A stretch of 64,000 nt of DNA from Propionibacteriaceae bacterium AM104-82 (GCA_027658995.1 JAQDQK010000001.1:372001-436000); one strand, 5' to 3'; shown: positions 43,196-52,925, numbered from the stretch's first letter. The notes: a model not told the origin generated them from the letters alone. Program-made: numbers and translations.

Positions 43196-44398
43196 GTGCG
43201 CACCATCGTTCTGCTCGGCTCCACCGGGTCCATCGGTACCCAGACCCTCGACGTGATCTCGACCCGACGCGACCAGTTCCGCGTCGTCGGGCTCGCGGCC
43301 TCGGGAGGCAACCTCGAGACCCTCGTCGCCCAGATCGTCGAGTTCCGCCCCCAGGTCGTCGCGCTCGCCAAGCCGAGCGCCGCGCAGGAATTGCAGCGGC
43401 TGCTCTACGCGGCCGCCGACGGGCATGGCTGGAACCAGGGAGACTTCGCGATGCCGAAGCTGCTGCTCGGCCCCGACGCCGCAACCGAGCTTGCCGCGAT
43501 GCAGTGCGACGTCGTCGTCAACGCGATAACCGGGGCGGCAGGGCTGCTCCCGACGCTCGCGGCGCTCGGCGCTGGCACCACGCTTGCGCTGGCCAACAAG
43601 GAGTCGCTGGTCATCGGCGGACGGCTCGTCACCGGCGCGGCGAGCCCAGGGCAGATCGTCGCGGTCGACTCCGAACACTCCGCGTTCGCGCAGGCGCTGC
43701 GCGCGGGAAGGGCCGACGAGGTCCGCCGCCTGATTCTGACGGCCTCCGGCGGGCCGTTCCGCGGCCGGGACCGGGCCGAACTGGAGAGCGTCACCCCCGA
43801 CGACGCGATGGCCCACCCGACGTGGGCGATGGGCCGCGTCATCACCATCAACTCCTCAACGCTCGTCAACAAGGGCCTCGAACTGCTGGAGGCCGCCTTG
43901 CTCTACGACGTGGCCCTCGACGACGTCGTCGTGACGGTGCACCCGCAGTCGATCGTGCACTCCATGGTCGAGTTCCAGGACGGGTCGACCATCGCGCAGG
44001 CCTCACCGCCGGACATGCGGCTGCCCATCGGCATCGCCCTGACCTGGCCGGAGCGGCTCGCCGACGCGGCCCGCCCGTGCGACTGGAGCGCCCCCGCCGC
44101 CTGGACCTTCGAACCGCTCGACTCCGAGACCTTCCCCGCCGTCGAACTGGCCCGCTCCGCAGGAAAGGCCTCCGGCACCGCGCCCGCCGTCTACAACTCG
44201 GCAAACGAGGCCGCCGTCGACGCGTTCTGCGACGGGCGGATCGGCTTCCTCGACATCACAGACATCATCGCGGCCTGCCTCGACGAGCACCTCGCCGACG
44301 GCCACGTCGCGGACGCCGACCTCACCGTCGACGCCGTCCTCGCCGCCGACCGCTGGGGTCGCCAGCGCGCAGCAGAACTCGTGGAGGCCCGCGCATGA
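43196..44398 (+). CDS. dxr: 1-deoxy-D-xylulose 5-phosphate reductoisomerase
   Basis: Dxr makes 2-C-methyl-D-erythritol 4-phosphate in the MEP isoprenoid pathway and is the fosmidomycin target. The 400-residue protein has the NADPH motif GSTGSIGTQTLDVI at residue 6, ANKESLVIGG near 136, VDSEHSAFAQAL near 158, GRVITINSSTLVNKGLE near 213, and HPQSIVHSMVEFQDGS near 247. It starts at GTG 43196 with a TAGACT box six bases before it. The stop overlaps the next gene as ATGA. The run dxr, site-2 protease, ispG, GNAT is the same as in mycobacteria (Rv2870c-Rv2867c). Confidence 0.97.
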   Translation: MRTIVLLGSTGSIGTQTLDVISTRRDQFRVVGLAASGGNLETLVAQIVEFRPQVVALAKPSAAQELQRLLYAAADGHGWNQGDFAMPKLLLGPDAATELAAMQCDVVVNAITGAAGLLPTLAALGAGTTLALANKESLVIGGRLVTGAASPGQIVAVDSEHSAFAQALRAGRADEVRRLILTASGGPFRGRDRAELESVTPDDAMAHPTWAMGRVITINSSTLVNKGLELLEAALLYDVALDDVVVTVHPQSIVHSMVEFQDGSTIAQASPPDMRLPIGIALTWPERLADAARPCDWSAPAAWTFEPLDSETFPAVELARSAGKASGTAPAVYNSANEAAVDAFCDGRIGFLDITDIIAACLDEHLADGHVADADLTVDAVLAADRWGRQRAAELVEARA

Positions 44399-45678
44399 CC
44401 GTCTTTCTCACCATCGTGTTCGCGATCCTGTTCTTCGCGCTCATCATGGCCTCGATCGCCTTCCACGAGATCGGCCACCTGGTGCCCGCCAAGCTGTTCG
44501 GGGTCAAGGTCACCCAGTACTTCGTCGGCTTCGGCAAGACGCTCTGGTCGCGCACCAAGGGCGGCACCGAGTACGGCGTCAAGGCGATCCCGCTCGGCGG
44601 CTACGTCAAGCTCGTCGGGATGTACCCGCCGGAGAAGCACGTCGAGAAGCCCAACTGGCTGACCCGGCTCGCCGACCAGGCCCGCTCCTTCGAGTACGAG
44701 GACATCACGCCCGCCGACGACGGCCACCTGATGTATCAGAAGAAGACCTGGCAGAAGATCGTCATCATGCTCGGCGGGCCCATGATGAACATCCTGCTCG
44801 CGTTCCTGATCTTCCTCGGCATCAACGTCTTCCACGGCACCTACGAGTCGACGCTGACGGTGGCAAACGTCTCCGAGTGCGCGATCCCCGCGAACCGGCC
44901 CGACCAGAAGTGCACCGCGGACGACCCGCTGACCCCCGCGAAGGAGGCAGGTGTCGAGGTCGGCGACGTGCTCGTCAGCTTCAACGGCGTCCAGTTGACC
45001 AGTTGGCTGCAGATGGGCGACCTGATCCGCGAGAACCGCGACCGGCCCGCGACCGTCGTGGTGGAGCGCGACGGCAGGCAGGTCACGCTGGCAACCGTCG
45101 ACACCGTGCTCAACCACGTGCCCGACCGGATCGACCCCAGCAAGTACGTCGAGGCGGGCTTCTTCGGCGTCTCCCCGACGCAGGAACTGACCCACGGCGG
45201 GCCGGTCAAGACCGTCGAACAGATGTGGACGATGACGGAGCAGTCCGCGGTCGCGCTCGTCAGTTTCCCGGTGCGCGTCTACAACGTGGCCGCCGACCTC
45301 GTCACGGGCAAGCCCCGCGACGTGAACTCTCCGCTGTCGATCGTCGGGGCGTCGCGCATCGCCGGCGAGATCGGCGTCGACACCGAGATGTCGGCGGGCG
45401 ACAAGGCCGCGACCTGGCTGTCGCTGCTCGGCTCCGTGAACCTGTTCGTGGCGCTGCTCAACCTGGTGCCGCTGCTTCCCCTGGACGGCGGTCACATCGC
45501 GGGCGCCATCTACGAATGGCTCAAGCGCAACCTCGCGAAGGTCTTCGGACGCAAGGACCCCGGCCCCGTCGACACGGCCAGGGCGCTGCCGCTGACCTAT
45601 CTGGTCGGTGGCTTCCTGCTGATCGGAGGGCTGGTGCTGGTGATCGCCGACATTGTCAGCCCCATTCAGCTCTTCTAG
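44395..45678 (+). CDS. rseP: Site-2 metalloprotease (RseP/Rip1 family)
   Basis: The 427-residue intramembrane protease cuts anti-sigma factors and other membrane substrates in stress signalling. The metal site HEIGH is at residues 24-28 in the first membrane helix; a PDZ domain follows (about 165-255, with AGVEVGDVLVSFNGVQL), and the C-terminal LLPLDGGHIAGAIYEW near 360 supplies the third metal ligand. The insert after the first helix is longer than in E. coli. It overlaps dxr by four bases. In mycobacteria the equivalent gene (rip1) lies in the same place. Substrates here are unknown. Confidence 0.95.
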   Translation: MTVFLTIVFAILFFALIMASIAFHEIGHLVPAKLFGVKVTQYFVGFGKTLWSRTKGGTEYGVKAIPLGGYVKLVGMYPPEKHVEKPNWLTRLADQARSFEYEDITPADDGHLMYQKKTWQKIVIMLGGPMMNILLAFLIFLGINVFHGTYESTLTVANVSECAIPANRPDQKCTADDPLTPAKEAGVEVGDVLVSFNGVQLTSWLQMGDLIRENRDRPATVVVERDGRQVTLATVDTVLNHVPDRIDPSKYVEAGFFGVSPTQELTHGGPVKTVEQMWTMTEQSAVALVSFPVRVYNVAADLVTGKPRDVNSPLSIVGASRIAGEIGVDTEMSAGDKAATWLSLLGSVNLFVALLNLVPLLPLDGGHIAGAIYEWLKRNLAKVFGRKDPGPVDTARALPLTYLVGGFLLIGGLVLVIADIVSPIQLF

Positions 45679-45716
45679 GCGGGCCGCCGATGGCGGGAGT
45701 TCTTCCGCGCAGGTAC

Positions 45717-45722
45717 TAATCT
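45717..45722 (+). promoter_or_regulatory. -10 box (TAATCT) for ispG
   Basis: TAATCT is seven bases before the ATG at 45730. The intervening GGGGGG might also pair weakly with 16S rRNA, so both a leaderless and a short-leader reading are possible. Confidence 0.45.
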
Positions 45723-45729
45723 GGGGGGC

Positions 45730-46872
45730 ATGTCCGTGAATCTCGGTATGCCCGCCCCTGCCCCCGTCACCCTCGCGCCGCGCCGCAAGACGCGTCAGAT
45801 CAAGGTCGGGAAGGTGCTGGTGGGCGGCGACGCCCCGATCAGCGTCCAGTCGATGACCACCACCAAGACGACCGACATCAACGGAACGCTGCAGCAGATC
45901 GCGGAACTGACCGCCACCGGGTGCGACATCGTGCGCGTCGCGGTGCCGAGCCAGGACGATGCCGACGCGCTGCCGATCATCGCCATGAAGTCCCAGATCC
46001 CCGTGATCGCGGACATCCACTTCCAGCCGAAGTACGTCTTCGCGGCCATCGACGCGGGTTGCGCGGCGGTGCGCGTGAACCCGGGCAACATCAAGCAGTT
46101 CGACGACAAGGTCGCCGAGATCGCCAAGGCCGCGGCAGAGGCCAACGTCAGCCTGCGGATCGGCGTCAACGCCGGGTCCCTCGACAAGCGACTGCTCGCC
46201 AAGTACGGCGCCCCCACCCCGGAGGCCCTCGTCGAGTCGGCCCTGTGGGAGGCCTCGCTGTTCGAGGAGGTCGGCTTCTACGACTTCAAGATCTCCGTCA
46301 AGCACAACGACCCCGTCGTGATGGTGCGCGCCTACGAACTGCTCAGCGAGCGCTGCGACTACCCGCTGCACCTCGGCGTCACCGAGGCGGGCCCCGCATT
46401 CCAGGGCACCATCAAGAGTTCCGTCGCGTTCGGCGCGCTGCTCTCCGAGGGCATCGGCGACACCATCCGCGTCTCGCTCTCCGCGCCGCCTGCCGAGGAG
46501 GTCAAGGTCGGCCTGAAGATCCTCGAGTCGCTGAACCTGCGGCCCCGCAAGCTCGACATCGTCTCGTGCCCGTCCTGTGGACGCGCGCAGGTCGACGTGT
46601 ACACGCTCGCCGAGCAGGTCACCAAGGGCCTTGAGGGTATGGAGGCGCCGCTGCGCGTCGCGGTGATGGGCTGCGTCGTCAACGGCCCCGGAGAGGCCCG
46701 CGAGGCCGACCTGGGCGTCGCGTCGGGCAACGGCAAGGGCCAGATCTTCGTCAAGGGCGAGGTCATCAAGACCGTTCCCGAGGACCAGATCGTCGAGACG
46801 CTGCTCACCGAGGCGCGCCGGATCGCGGCCGAGATGGGCGAAGTTGGCCAACCGGAGGTCAGCGTCTCCTAA
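45730..46872 (+). CDS. ispG: 4-hydroxy-3-methylbut-2-enyl-diphosphate synthase
   Basis: IspG (GcpE) makes HMBPP in the MEP pathway using a 4Fe-4S cluster. The 380-residue protein has [19 protein letters not shown] near residue 33, [26 protein letters not shown] near 97, and the cluster cysteines in CPSCGR near 279 and [10 protein letters not shown] near 313. It begins at ATG 45730. The TAA stop forms part of the -10 box of the next gene. With dxr 2.5 kb upstream it gives the two MEP enzymes in the window; products feed MiaA (DMAPP) as well as lipids. Confidence 0.97.
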   Translation: MSVNLGMPAPAPVTLAPRRKTRQIKVGKVLVGGDAPISVQSMTTTKTTDINGTLQQIAELTATGCDIVRVAVPSQDDADALPIIAMKSQIPVIADIHFQPKYVFAAIDAGCAAVRVNPGNIKQFDDKVAEIAKAAAEANVSLRIGVNAGSLDKRLLAKYGAPTPEALVESALWEASLFEEVGFYDFKISVKHNDPVVMVRAYELLSERCDYPLHLGVTEAGPAFQGTIKSSVAFGALLSEGIGDTIRVSLSAPPAEEVKVGLKILESLNLRPRKLDIVSCPSCGRAQVDVYTLAEQVTKGLEGMEAPLRVAVMGCVVNGPGEAREADLGVASGNGKGQIFVKGEVIKTVPEDQIVETLLTEARRIAAEMGEVGQPEVSVS

Positions 46873-46875
46873 TGT
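46870..46875 (+). promoter_or_regulatory. -10 box (TAATGT) for the GNAT gene, overlapping the ispG stop
   Basis: TAATGT starts with the TAA stop codon of ispG and lies seven bases before the ATG at 46883. No Shine-Dalgarno sequence is present. Confidence 0.5.
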
Positions 46876-46882
46876 CTCCCTC

Positions 46883-47716
46883 ATGAATCCCCGACTGCAT
46901 GCCCTTGGCGCCGCAGATCGGGACTCCGTGCTGGAGTATCTGGCGCGCAGCCCCGTCGAAAATCTGTTCCTCGCCTCCAAGGTCGACGCATACGGGATCG
47001 ACCGTCGCCGCCTCGGCAAGCTGTACGCCTTCGAGCGCGACGGCCAGATCGCCTCGCTGCTGCTCGACGGTGGAACCCTCTTCGTGTCGGGATTCGACCC
47101 CGAGGCGCTTCCTGTGTTCGTCACGCACCTCGGCCCGATCCGGCGCTGCACCTCGATCCTCGGCCCCGCCATCTCGGTGCTCGGCCTGTTCGTCGGCCTC
47201 GCCGAGCGGTGGCGCGGCGCGTGGGGGAGCGTCTCCAACGTGCGCAGGCGCCAGCCGCTGATGCTGTTGGAGGAGCCGCCGGAGCCGACGCCGGATCCGC
47301 GGGTCCGCCGGCTCACCACCGACGACTACCAGAGCTACCTCGACGCGTCGGTGAGCATGTACACCGACGAGATCGGCAGTTCCCCCTTCAAGTACGGGCC
47401 GGGCTACGAACGCTTCGTGATGGACCGGCTCCGCGCGGGCGAGGCCTACGGCATCGTCGAGGGCGGCAAGGTGATCTTCAAGGCCGACCTGGGCCCGAAA
47501 CTGCGCGACCAGGCCCAGTTGCAGGGCGTGTGGGTCTCGCCGGACAGGCGCGGCGAGGGCATCAGCGTGCCGGCGCTGTCGGGGATGCTGCGCCTCGCGA
47601 TGCGCGACTATCCGACGATCAGCCTCTACGTCAACGACTTCAACACCCCAGCCATCCGGGCCTACGAGAAGTTGGGCTTCGTCGAGGTCGGCGCGCTCGC
47701 CACCGTGCACTACTGA
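46883..47716 (+). CDS. DUF4081-type GNAT N-acetyltransferase
   Basis: The 277-residue protein has an N-terminal DUF4081 domain (about residues 1-120, with NLFLASKVDAYGID and SILGPAISVLGLF) and a C-terminal GNAT domain with QGVWVSPDRRGEGI near 211, the acetyl-CoA site, and LYVNDFNTPAIRAYEKLGF near 246. The mycobacterial orthologue sits in the same place after ispG; its substrate is unknown. ATG 46883 is supported by the TAATGT box. The gene ends GCACTACTGAG, and that 11-mer recurs 22 bases downstream. Confidence 0.9.
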   Translation: MNPRLHALGAADRDSVLEYLARSPVENLFLASKVDAYGIDRRRLGKLYAFERDGQIASLLLDGGTLFVSGFDPEALPVFVTHLGPIRRCTSILGPAISVLGLFVGLAERWRGAWGSVSNVRRRQPLMLLEEPPEPTPDPRVRRLTTDDYQSYLDASVSMYTDEIGSSPFKYGPGYERFVMDRLRAGEAYGIVEGGKVIFKADLGPKLRDQAQLQGVWVSPDRRGEGISVPALSGMLRLAMRDYPTISLYVNDFNTPAIRAYEKLGFVEVGALATVHY

Positions 47717-47741
47717 GGCCCTGCTGAGGCACTACTGAGCC
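47709..47741 (+). repeat. Three tandem 11-mers over the GNAT stop codon
   Basis: ACTACTGAGGC (47709-47719), CCTGCTGAGGC (47720-47730) and ACTACTGAGCC (47731-47741) follow head to tail. The first unit contains the stop codon TGA; each unit carries CTGAG. Confidence 0.75.
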
Positions 47742-47763
47742 GCGCGCGGGGGACGATGGGCCC

Positions 47764-48198
47764 ATGGCAGGAGGGCTCACGCTTCGGCGCAGGCAGTGGA
47801 TCTGGGCGATCTGGACGCTGATCGTCGGCGTCGCGCTGCCGCTCCTGATGATCGTGTGGATCCCGATGGCGATCGAGGAGGGCCGCGGCTACGCGGGCGA
47901 GGGAGTGCACGGCCAGTTCGTGGCCGAGACGAAGAAGTGTTCGATCATCGCGTGCAAGGCGCGCGGCACCTGGCGCGCCGACGACGGCCGCGTGATCCTC
48001 GCGGCGGAGGCCAACGCCGACCTGTACATCGGGCGGACCGCCGAGGCCTACGGCTTCCCCGGCGAGAGCGAGACGGTCTACACCGTCTACGACCGGTCCT
48101 GGCTGCGCGTGTGGATGTGGGGATCCGTGTCGGTGCTGATCGGTCTGGTCTGCCTGACGAGCGGCATCGTGGAGGTGAGGCCCTTCGCCGGGCGCTAG
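47764..48198 (+). CDS. Small membrane protein, function unknown
   Basis: I do not recognise the family. The 144-residue protein has two membrane helices (about residues 14-35 and 113-135) around an extracytoplasmic loop of about 75 residues with two cysteines (KKCSIIACKARG) likely to pair, and a conserved-looking SWLRVWMWG start to the second helix. It lies in the gap between GNAT and proS and reads in the same direction. GACGAT six bases before its ATG may be a weak leaderless -10 box. Confidence 0.7.
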   Translation: MAGGLTLRRRQWIWAIWTLIVGVALPLLMIVWIPMAIEEGRGYAGEGVHGQFVAETKKCSIIACKARGTWRADDGRVILAAEANADLYIGRTAEAYGFPGESETVYTVYDRSWLRVWMWGSVSVLIGLVCLTSGIVEVRPFAGR

Positions 48199-48201
48199 AG
48201 T
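48196..48201 (+). promoter_or_regulatory. -10 box (TAGAGT) for proS
   Basis: TAGAGT is six bases before the GTG at 48208 and overlaps the stop of the upstream small membrane protein gene. No T-box or other leader can fit, as the transcript would start at the start codon. Confidence 0.6.
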
Positions 48202-48207
48202 GAGGCC

Positions 48208-49980
48208 GTGATTTCCAACCTGTCCTCCCTCTTCGTCCGCACGCTGCGCGACGACCCCGCCGCCGCTGAGGTGCCGAGCCACCGCTGGCTGGTGCGCGCC
48301 GGCTACATCCGCCGCGCCGCCCCCGGCATCTACACCTGGCTGCCGCTCGGCCTCAAGGTGCTGCAGAAGGTCGAGGCGATCGTCCGCGAGGAGATGGAGG
48401 CCATCGGCGGCCAGGAGGTGCACTTCCCGGCGCTGCTGCCCCGCGAGCCGTACGAACTGACCAACAGGTGGACCGAGTACGGCGAGAACCTGTTCCGCGT
48501 CGTCGACCGCAAGGGCGCAGACATGCTGCTCGGCCCGACGCACGAGGAGATGTTCACGCTGCTGGTCAAGGACCTGTACTCGTCCTACAAGGACCTGCCG
48601 CTGACCCTCTTCCAGATCCAGACCAAGTACCGCGACGAGGCGCGCCCCCGCGCCGGCCTGCTGCGCGGCCGCGAGTTCGTGATGAAGGACTCCTACTCCT
48701 TCGACCTGGACCAGGAGGGCCTGGACGCCGCCTACCAGCGGCACCGCGAGGCCTACATCAGGATCTTCACCCGGCTCGGCCTCGAGTTCGTGATCGTGGC
48801 CGCGATGGCGGGCGCGATGGGCGGATCCCGCTCCGAGGAGTTCCTGGCCGTCGCCGAGAACGGTGAGGACACCTTCGTCCGCTCGCCCGGCGGGTATGCC
48901 GCCAACGTCGAGGCCGTCAAGGTCGCCGTCCCCGAGGAACAGGACGTGGCGCTCGCGCCTGCGATGGCGACCGTCGCCACCCCGGACGTCGGCACGATCG
49001 CGGGCGTCGTCGACCTGCTCAACGCGAACCTGCCCCGTCAGGACCGGCCCTGGGTCGGCTCCGACACCCTCAAGAACGTGCTGTTCCTGGTCACCAACCC
49101 CGACGGCACCGACTACCCGCTGGCGCTCGGCCTTCCCGGCGACCGCGAGATCGACGTCAAGCGCCTCGAGGCCGCCCTAGAGCCCGCCGCCGCGGCGCCC
49201 TTCACGCCCGAGGACTTCGCGAAGTTCCCCGACCTCAAGGTCGGCTTCATCTCGCCCGTCAGCCTCGACGGCACCCGCGTGCTCGGCGAGGAGTCGAGCA
49301 CCGGCATCCGTTACGTGACCGACCCGCGCGTCGTCACCGGCACCCACTGGGTGACCGGCGCCAACGTCGTCGACGAGCACCTGAGCGGCGTCACCGCGGG
49401 CCGCGACTTCGTGGCGGACGGGGTCCTCGACGTCGCGGAGGTCCGCGAGGGCGATCCGGCCCCCGACGGCTCCGGCGCGCTGACGCTGGCCCGCGGCATC
49501 GAGATGGGCCACATCTTCCAGTTGGGCCGCAAGTACGCGGAGGCGCTCGACCTGAAGGTGCTGGACCAGAACGGCAAGTTGGCCACCGTGACGATGGGCT
49601 CCTACGGCGTGGGCGTGTCCCGCGCGGTCGCGGCGGTCGCCGAGGCCACCTGTGACGACAAGGGCCTCTGCTGGCCCGTCGCGCTGGCGCCCTACCAGGT
49701 GCACATCGTCGCCACCGGCAAGGACCAGGCGGTCTTCGACGAGGCGGCCCGGATCGCGGCCGAACTCGACGCGCTCGGCGTCGACGTGCTCGTCGACGAC
49801 AGGAAGGCCAGCCCCGGCGTGAAGTTCGCCGACGCCGAGATCCTCGGCATGCCGGTGATCCTGGTGATCGGCAGGGGACTTGCCGACGGCAAGCTCGAAC
49901 TGCGCGACCGCCGCAGCGGTGACAAGCGCGAGATCGCCGTCGGCGACGCGGTCGCCGAGATCAGCGCCCTGCTTGCCTGA
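48208..49980 (+). CDS. proS: Prolyl-tRNA synthetase, bacterial type
   Basis: ProS charges tRNA-Pro. The 590-residue enzyme has a class II core with motif 1 ([13 protein letters not shown]), motif 2 ([19 protein letters not shown] near 146) and motif 3 ([17 protein letters not shown] near 465). The insertion domain that edits Ala-tRNA-Pro lies between motifs 2 and 3 (about residues 225-400), and the anticodon-binding domain is C-terminal. This is the bacterial rather than archaeal/eukaryotic class. GTG 48208 has a TAGAGT box six bases upstream. It converges on the KDG kinase gene with a 3-base gap. Confidence 0.97.
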   Translation: MISNLSSLFVRTLRDDPAAAEVPSHRWLVRAGYIRRAAPGIYTWLPLGLKVLQKVEAIVREEMEAIGGQEVHFPALLPREPYELTNRWTEYGENLFRVVDRKGADMLLGPTHEEMFTLLVKDLYSSYKDLPLTLFQIQTKYRDEARPRAGLLRGREFVMKDSYSFDLDQEGLDAAYQRHREAYIRIFTRLGLEFVIVAAMAGAMGGSRSEEFLAVAENGEDTFVRSPGGYAANVEAVKVAVPEEQDVALAPAMATVATPDVGTIAGVVDLLNANLPRQDRPWVGSDTLKNVLFLVTNPDGTDYPLALGLPGDREIDVKRLEAALEPAAAAPFTPEDFAKFPDLKVGFISPVSLDGTRVLGEESSTGIRYVTDPRVVTGTHWVTGANVVDEHLSGVTAGRDFVADGVLDVAEVREGDPAPDGSGALTLARGIEMGHIFQLGRKYAEALDLKVLDQNGKLATVTMGSYGVGVSRAVAAVAEATCDDKGLCWPVALAPYQVHIVATGKDQAVFDEAARIAAELDALGVDVLVDDRKASPGVKFADAEILGMPVILVIGRGLADGKLELRDRRSGDKREIAVGDAVAEISALLA

Positions 49981-49983
49981 GGC

Positions 49984-51078
49984 TCAGCGCACCACGCGCG
50001 CCGAGCCGCCCGAGGCGACCCGGAACACCTCCTTGGCAGTGGCCATCGAGGTGTCGCCGGGGGTTGTCATGGCGAGCGCGCCGTGCGCGGCGCCGTATTC
50101 GACGCTTGTCGCGAGGCTCTCCCCGGTGAGCTGCCCGTAGATCAGCCCGGAGGCGAACGAGTCGCCGCCGCCGACCCGATCGAGGATCTCGAGCCTGCGC
50201 TCGCTCGCCTGTACGAGCCCCTCGTCGCGGGACCAGGCGAGCGCCGACCAGTCGTTGTCGGAGGCGCTGTGCACCGCGCGCAGGGTCGTGCCGATCACCT
50301 GGAAGTTGGGGTAGGTGGCGGCGGCCTGCTCGATCATCGCGCGGAAGCTGTCGATCGGCAGTTCCGTCAGGTCCTCGTCGACGCCCTCGATCTTGAAGCC
50401 GAGCGAGGCGCTGAAGTCCTCCTCGTTGCCGATCATCACGTCGACGAGGCTCGCCAGGTCCCGGTTGACCTCCTGCGCCTTCGCCTGGCCGCCGAGGGAC
50501 TGCCACAGCGAGGGCCGGTAGTTGAGGTCGTAGGAGATCACGGTGCCGTGCCGCTTCGCGGCGGCCATCACGGCCCGCGCGGTCTCGGCGGACTGCTCCG
50601 ACAGCGCCGCGTAGATCCCGCCGGTGTGCAGCCAGCGGACGCCCAGTTCGCCGAACAGCCGGTCGAGGTCGAGGTCGGCGGGGGAGAGCTGCGAGATGGC
50701 CGTGTGGCCGCGGTCGGAGACGCCGATCGCGGAGCGCACCCCGAATCCCCGCTCGGTGAAGTTCAGGCCGTTGCGGGCGGCGCGGCCGATGCCGTCGAAG
50801 TCGACCCAGTGGATCAGCGACGCGTCGACCCCGCCCGCCAGCACGAAGTCCTCGATGAGCCTGCCGACCTCGTTGTCTACGAGCGCGGTCAGCACGGCGG
50901 TGCGCAGCCCGAAGACCCTGCGAAGCCCGCGCACCACGTTGTACTCGCCGCCCCCCTCCCACGCCTGGAAGGTGCGGGCGGTGCGGGTCCGCAACTCGCC
51001 CGGGTCGAGGCGCAGCATGATCTCGCCGAGGCTGACGGCGTCGTAGCGGCACTCTTGGGCTGGACGGATGGTGAGCAT
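49984..51078 (-). CDS. kdgK: 2-dehydro-3-deoxygluconokinase (PfkB family)
   Basis: The 364-residue protein is a ribokinase-type kinase: N-terminal LGEIMLRLDPGE, GGGEYNVVRGLRRVFG near residue 47 for substrate, and the C-terminal DRVGGGDSFASGLIYG near 296 with the catalytic Asp. VSLGEIMLRLDP and the adjacent KDPG aldolase support KdgK (ketodeoxygluconate to KDPG) over fructokinase. An AGGAGGAACC-type ribosome site precedes the ATG. The gene is last in the minus-strand cassette, 13 bases after the aldolase. Confidence 0.88.
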   Translation of the reverse strand: MLTIRPAQECRYDAVSLGEIMLRLDPGELRTRTARTFQAWEGGGEYNVVRGLRRVFGLRTAVLTALVDNEVGRLIEDFVLAGGVDASLIHWVDFDGIGRAARNGLNFTERGFGVRSAIGVSDRGHTAISQLSPADLDLDRLFGELGVRWLHTGGIYAALSEQSAETARAVMAAAKRHGTVISYDLNYRPSLWQSLGGQAKAQEVNRDLASLVDVMIGNEEDFSASLGFKIEGVDEDLTELPIDSFRAMIEQAAATYPNFQVIGTTLRAVHSASDNDWSALAWSRDEGLVQASERRLEILDRVGGGDSFASGLIYGQLTGESLATSVEYGAAHGALAMTTPGDTSMATAKEVFRVASGGSARVVR

Positions 51079-51091
51079 GGTTCCTCCTGGC

Positions 51092-51730
51092 TCAGTTCTG
51101 GGCGGCCTGCGCGACGGCGGTCGCGCAGAGGTGGGTGATGGTGTCGAAGTCGCCGCTGTCGATGGCCGAGGTCGGGACCATCCACGAGCCTCCGACGGCG
51201 GCCACCGAGGGCACCGCGAGGTAGTCGGCGAGGTTGGCTGCTGAGACGCCCCCGGTCGGCACGAAGCTGACGCCCCGGAAGACGGAGCCGAGCGCGGTGA
51301 GGGCGGCGGCGCCCCCGTAGACGCTCGCGGGGAAGAACTTCAGCAGGCCGAGGCCCAGGTCAAGCGCCGCCATGATCTCCGTCGGGGTCACGGCCCCCGG
51401 GATGACGGGCACCCCGCGCTCGCGCGCGGCGACGACCACGTCGCGGCTCAGGCCGGGGGAGACGAGGAAGCGGGCGCCTGCGTCCATCGCGGCGCTCGCC
51501 TGGGCGACGTTGAGCACGGTGCCAGCGCCGACGAGCAGGTCCTCACGGGTCGCCATCGCGGCGATCGAGGCGAGTGCGGCGGGGGTGCGGAGCGTGACCT
51601 CCGCGACCGGGAGATCCCCGGCGAGCAGCGCGTCGGCAAGCGGCAGTGCGGTGGCGTCGTCGTCGATGACGACGACCGGCACGATGCGCCTGGCGAACGC
51701 CCAGGCAAGGGTCGGGTCGATTGTGGGCAT
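51092..51730 (-). CDS. eda: KDPG/KHG aldolase
   Basis: Eda splits 2-keto-3-deoxy-6-phosphogluconate to pyruvate and glyceraldehyde 3-phosphate. The 212-residue class I aldolase has EVTLRTPAALASI near residue 39, the Schiff-base lysine in GLGLLKFFPAS near 135, and PTGGVSAANLADYL near 157. The length and motifs are standard. It lies between the regulator (60 bases upstream) and the kinase (13 bases downstream), so kinase and aldolase convert KDG to central metabolites. No dehydratase for the Entner-Doudoroff pathway is in the window. Confidence 0.93.
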   Translation of the reverse strand: MPTIDPTLAWAFARRIVPVVVIDDDATALPLADALLAGDLPVAEVTLRTPAALASIAAMATREDLLVGAGTVLNVAQASAAMDAGARFLVSPGLSRDVVVAARERGVPVIPGAVTPTEIMAALDLGLGLLKFFPASVYGGAAALTALGSVFRGVSFVPTGGVSAANLADYLAVPSVAAVGGSWMVPTSAIDSGDFDTITHLCATAVAQAAQN

Positions 51731-51790
51731 GACTGATAGCGCCTTCCTGGCGTTGGGGTGGTGCGGCGACGGTGCCGCCTCTGGTGGTGA

Positions 51791-52507
51791 CTACCTGGTG
51801 CGGATCTCGTCGAGGTAGCCGTAGACGGTGACCTTCGAGACGGCGAGCCGTCCGGCGACCATGTCGACGGAGCGTTTGATGTCGAAGGCGCCGCGCTGCT
51901 CGAGCAGCGCGATCACCCGGATCCGCTCCGACTTCGACAGCATCGCGGGCGGCTTGCCCACCGCGTCGAGGGCCTCCTCGAGCATCGACTCCAGCACGGT
52001 GCCGACGTCGGGGGAGATCAACTGCTGCGTCGTGGTGGCATCGTCGCGGGCCATCACCGACTGCAGGCTCGCCATCGCGAACTGCAGCGGGGACAGGTCG
52101 TGGTTGATGCACAGCGCCGCGATCAGCCTGCCCGCCCTGTTGCGGAAGTACACCGAGGACGAGCGGAGTTCGCGGCCGTCATGGGTCAGCGAGTGGTAGC
52201 CGGACGCGTCGTGGTCGTTGGCCTCGTCGCGGATGGCGGCGAACCCGAGCCGTGTCGACGGGCTGCCTACTGTGCGACCGGTCAGGGCCCCGTTGTAGAT
52301 CGCGTAGACGCTGTGGTCGAGTTCCCTGCTCGTCAGGTCGTGGAGCACCATCTCGCACTGGTTGCCGACGGCGGCGCAGACGGCCCGCATGATGGGCAGC
52401 GCGAAGCTTGCGACCTCGTCGATCGTCTCGAACGTCGGCTCGGCGGCCGGGTGGCGCGTGCTGAGCCCTGTGCTCGGGGCGATCTCGGCGTCGTGCTCAA
52501 CGGCCAT
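51791..52507 (-). CDS. YheO/DauR-type transcriptional regulator with PAS-like domain
   Basis: The 238-residue protein has an N-terminal YheO-like PAS domain (about residues 32-150, with NQCEMVLHDLTSRELDHSVYAI, NGALTGRTVG and SVYFRNRAGRLIAALCIN) and a C-terminal helix-turn-helix (about 190-236, KRSVDMVAGRLAVSKVTVYGYL). DauR-type members control D-arginine or other amino-acid use with RidA-like partners. Here it sits between RidA and the KDPG genes, and is probably the local regulator. Its ligand is unknown. It lies 25 bases after the ridA stop on the minus strand. Confidence 0.85.
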   Translation of the reverse strand: MAVEHDAEIAPSTGLSTRHPAAEPTFETIDEVASFALPIMRAVCAAVGNQCEMVLHDLTSRELDHSVYAIYNGALTGRTVGSPSTRLGFAAIRDEANDHDASGYHSLTHDGRELRSSSVYFRNRAGRLIAALCINHDLSPLQFAMASLQSVMARDDATTTQQLISPDVGTVLESMLEEALDAVGKPPAMLSKSERIRVIALLEQRGAFDIKRSVDMVAGRLAVSKVTVYGYLDEIRTR

Positions 52508-52532
52508 GGGTGGTCCTCCGGTGACTCGTGCG

Positions 52533-52925
52533 TCAGGCTCGATCCTGCGGAACCGCGGCGACGACGTCGATCTCGACCAGGATGTTGGCGAGCGTCGAGC
52601 CGACGGTGGTGCGAGCCGGATACGGCGCCTCGAAGAACTCGGCGTAGGCCTCGTTGAAGTCGGCGAAGTCCCGGTGCAGTTCCTGCAGGTGGACGGTGGT
52701 CTTCAGGACATGGTCGAACGTGAGGCCCGCCGCGTCCAGCGCCGCGCCGACGTTACGCAGAACCTGACGGGTCTGGTCGGCCACCCCGTCGGGCACCTGG
52801 CCGGTGACGGGGTCCTGCGGGCCGAAGCCCGCGGTGAACAGCACGCCGTTGGCGGCGGCCGCGTGGCTGTAGGGGCCGACCGGGCGTGGCGCATTGTCGG
52901 ACGTGTAGGCCTGTCTGGTGGACAT
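52533..52925 (-). CDS. ridA: RidA/YjgF-family enamine/imine deaminase
   Basis: The 130-residue protein is a RidA trimer subunit: PRPVGPYSHAAAANGVLFTAGFGP near residue 14, VLRNVGAALDAAGLTFDHVLKTTVHL near 54, and PARTTVG with the carboxylate-binding arginine near 101. RidA hydrolyses reactive 2-aminoacrylate or other imines released by ammonia lyases. It is the first gene of the cassette and lies behind the AT-rich promoter. Its presence suggests the substrate of this cassette contains an amino group, such as an amino-sugar acid; that is inference. Confidence 0.88.
   Translation of the reverse strand: MSTRQAYTSDNAPRPVGPYSHAAAANGVLFTAGFGPQDPVTGQVPDGVADQTRQVLRNVGAALDAAGLTFDHVLKTTVHLQELHRDFADFNEAYAEFFEAPYPARTTVGSTLANILVEIDVVAAVPQDRA

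Noticed and set aside
44191..47319. Very long open frame of 1042 codons on the minus strand across rseP and ispG
   Set aside because: It is the reverse complement of well-identified genes. High GC content makes long antisense frames common, and the translation is Asp/Val/Leu/Gly-rich without any domain.
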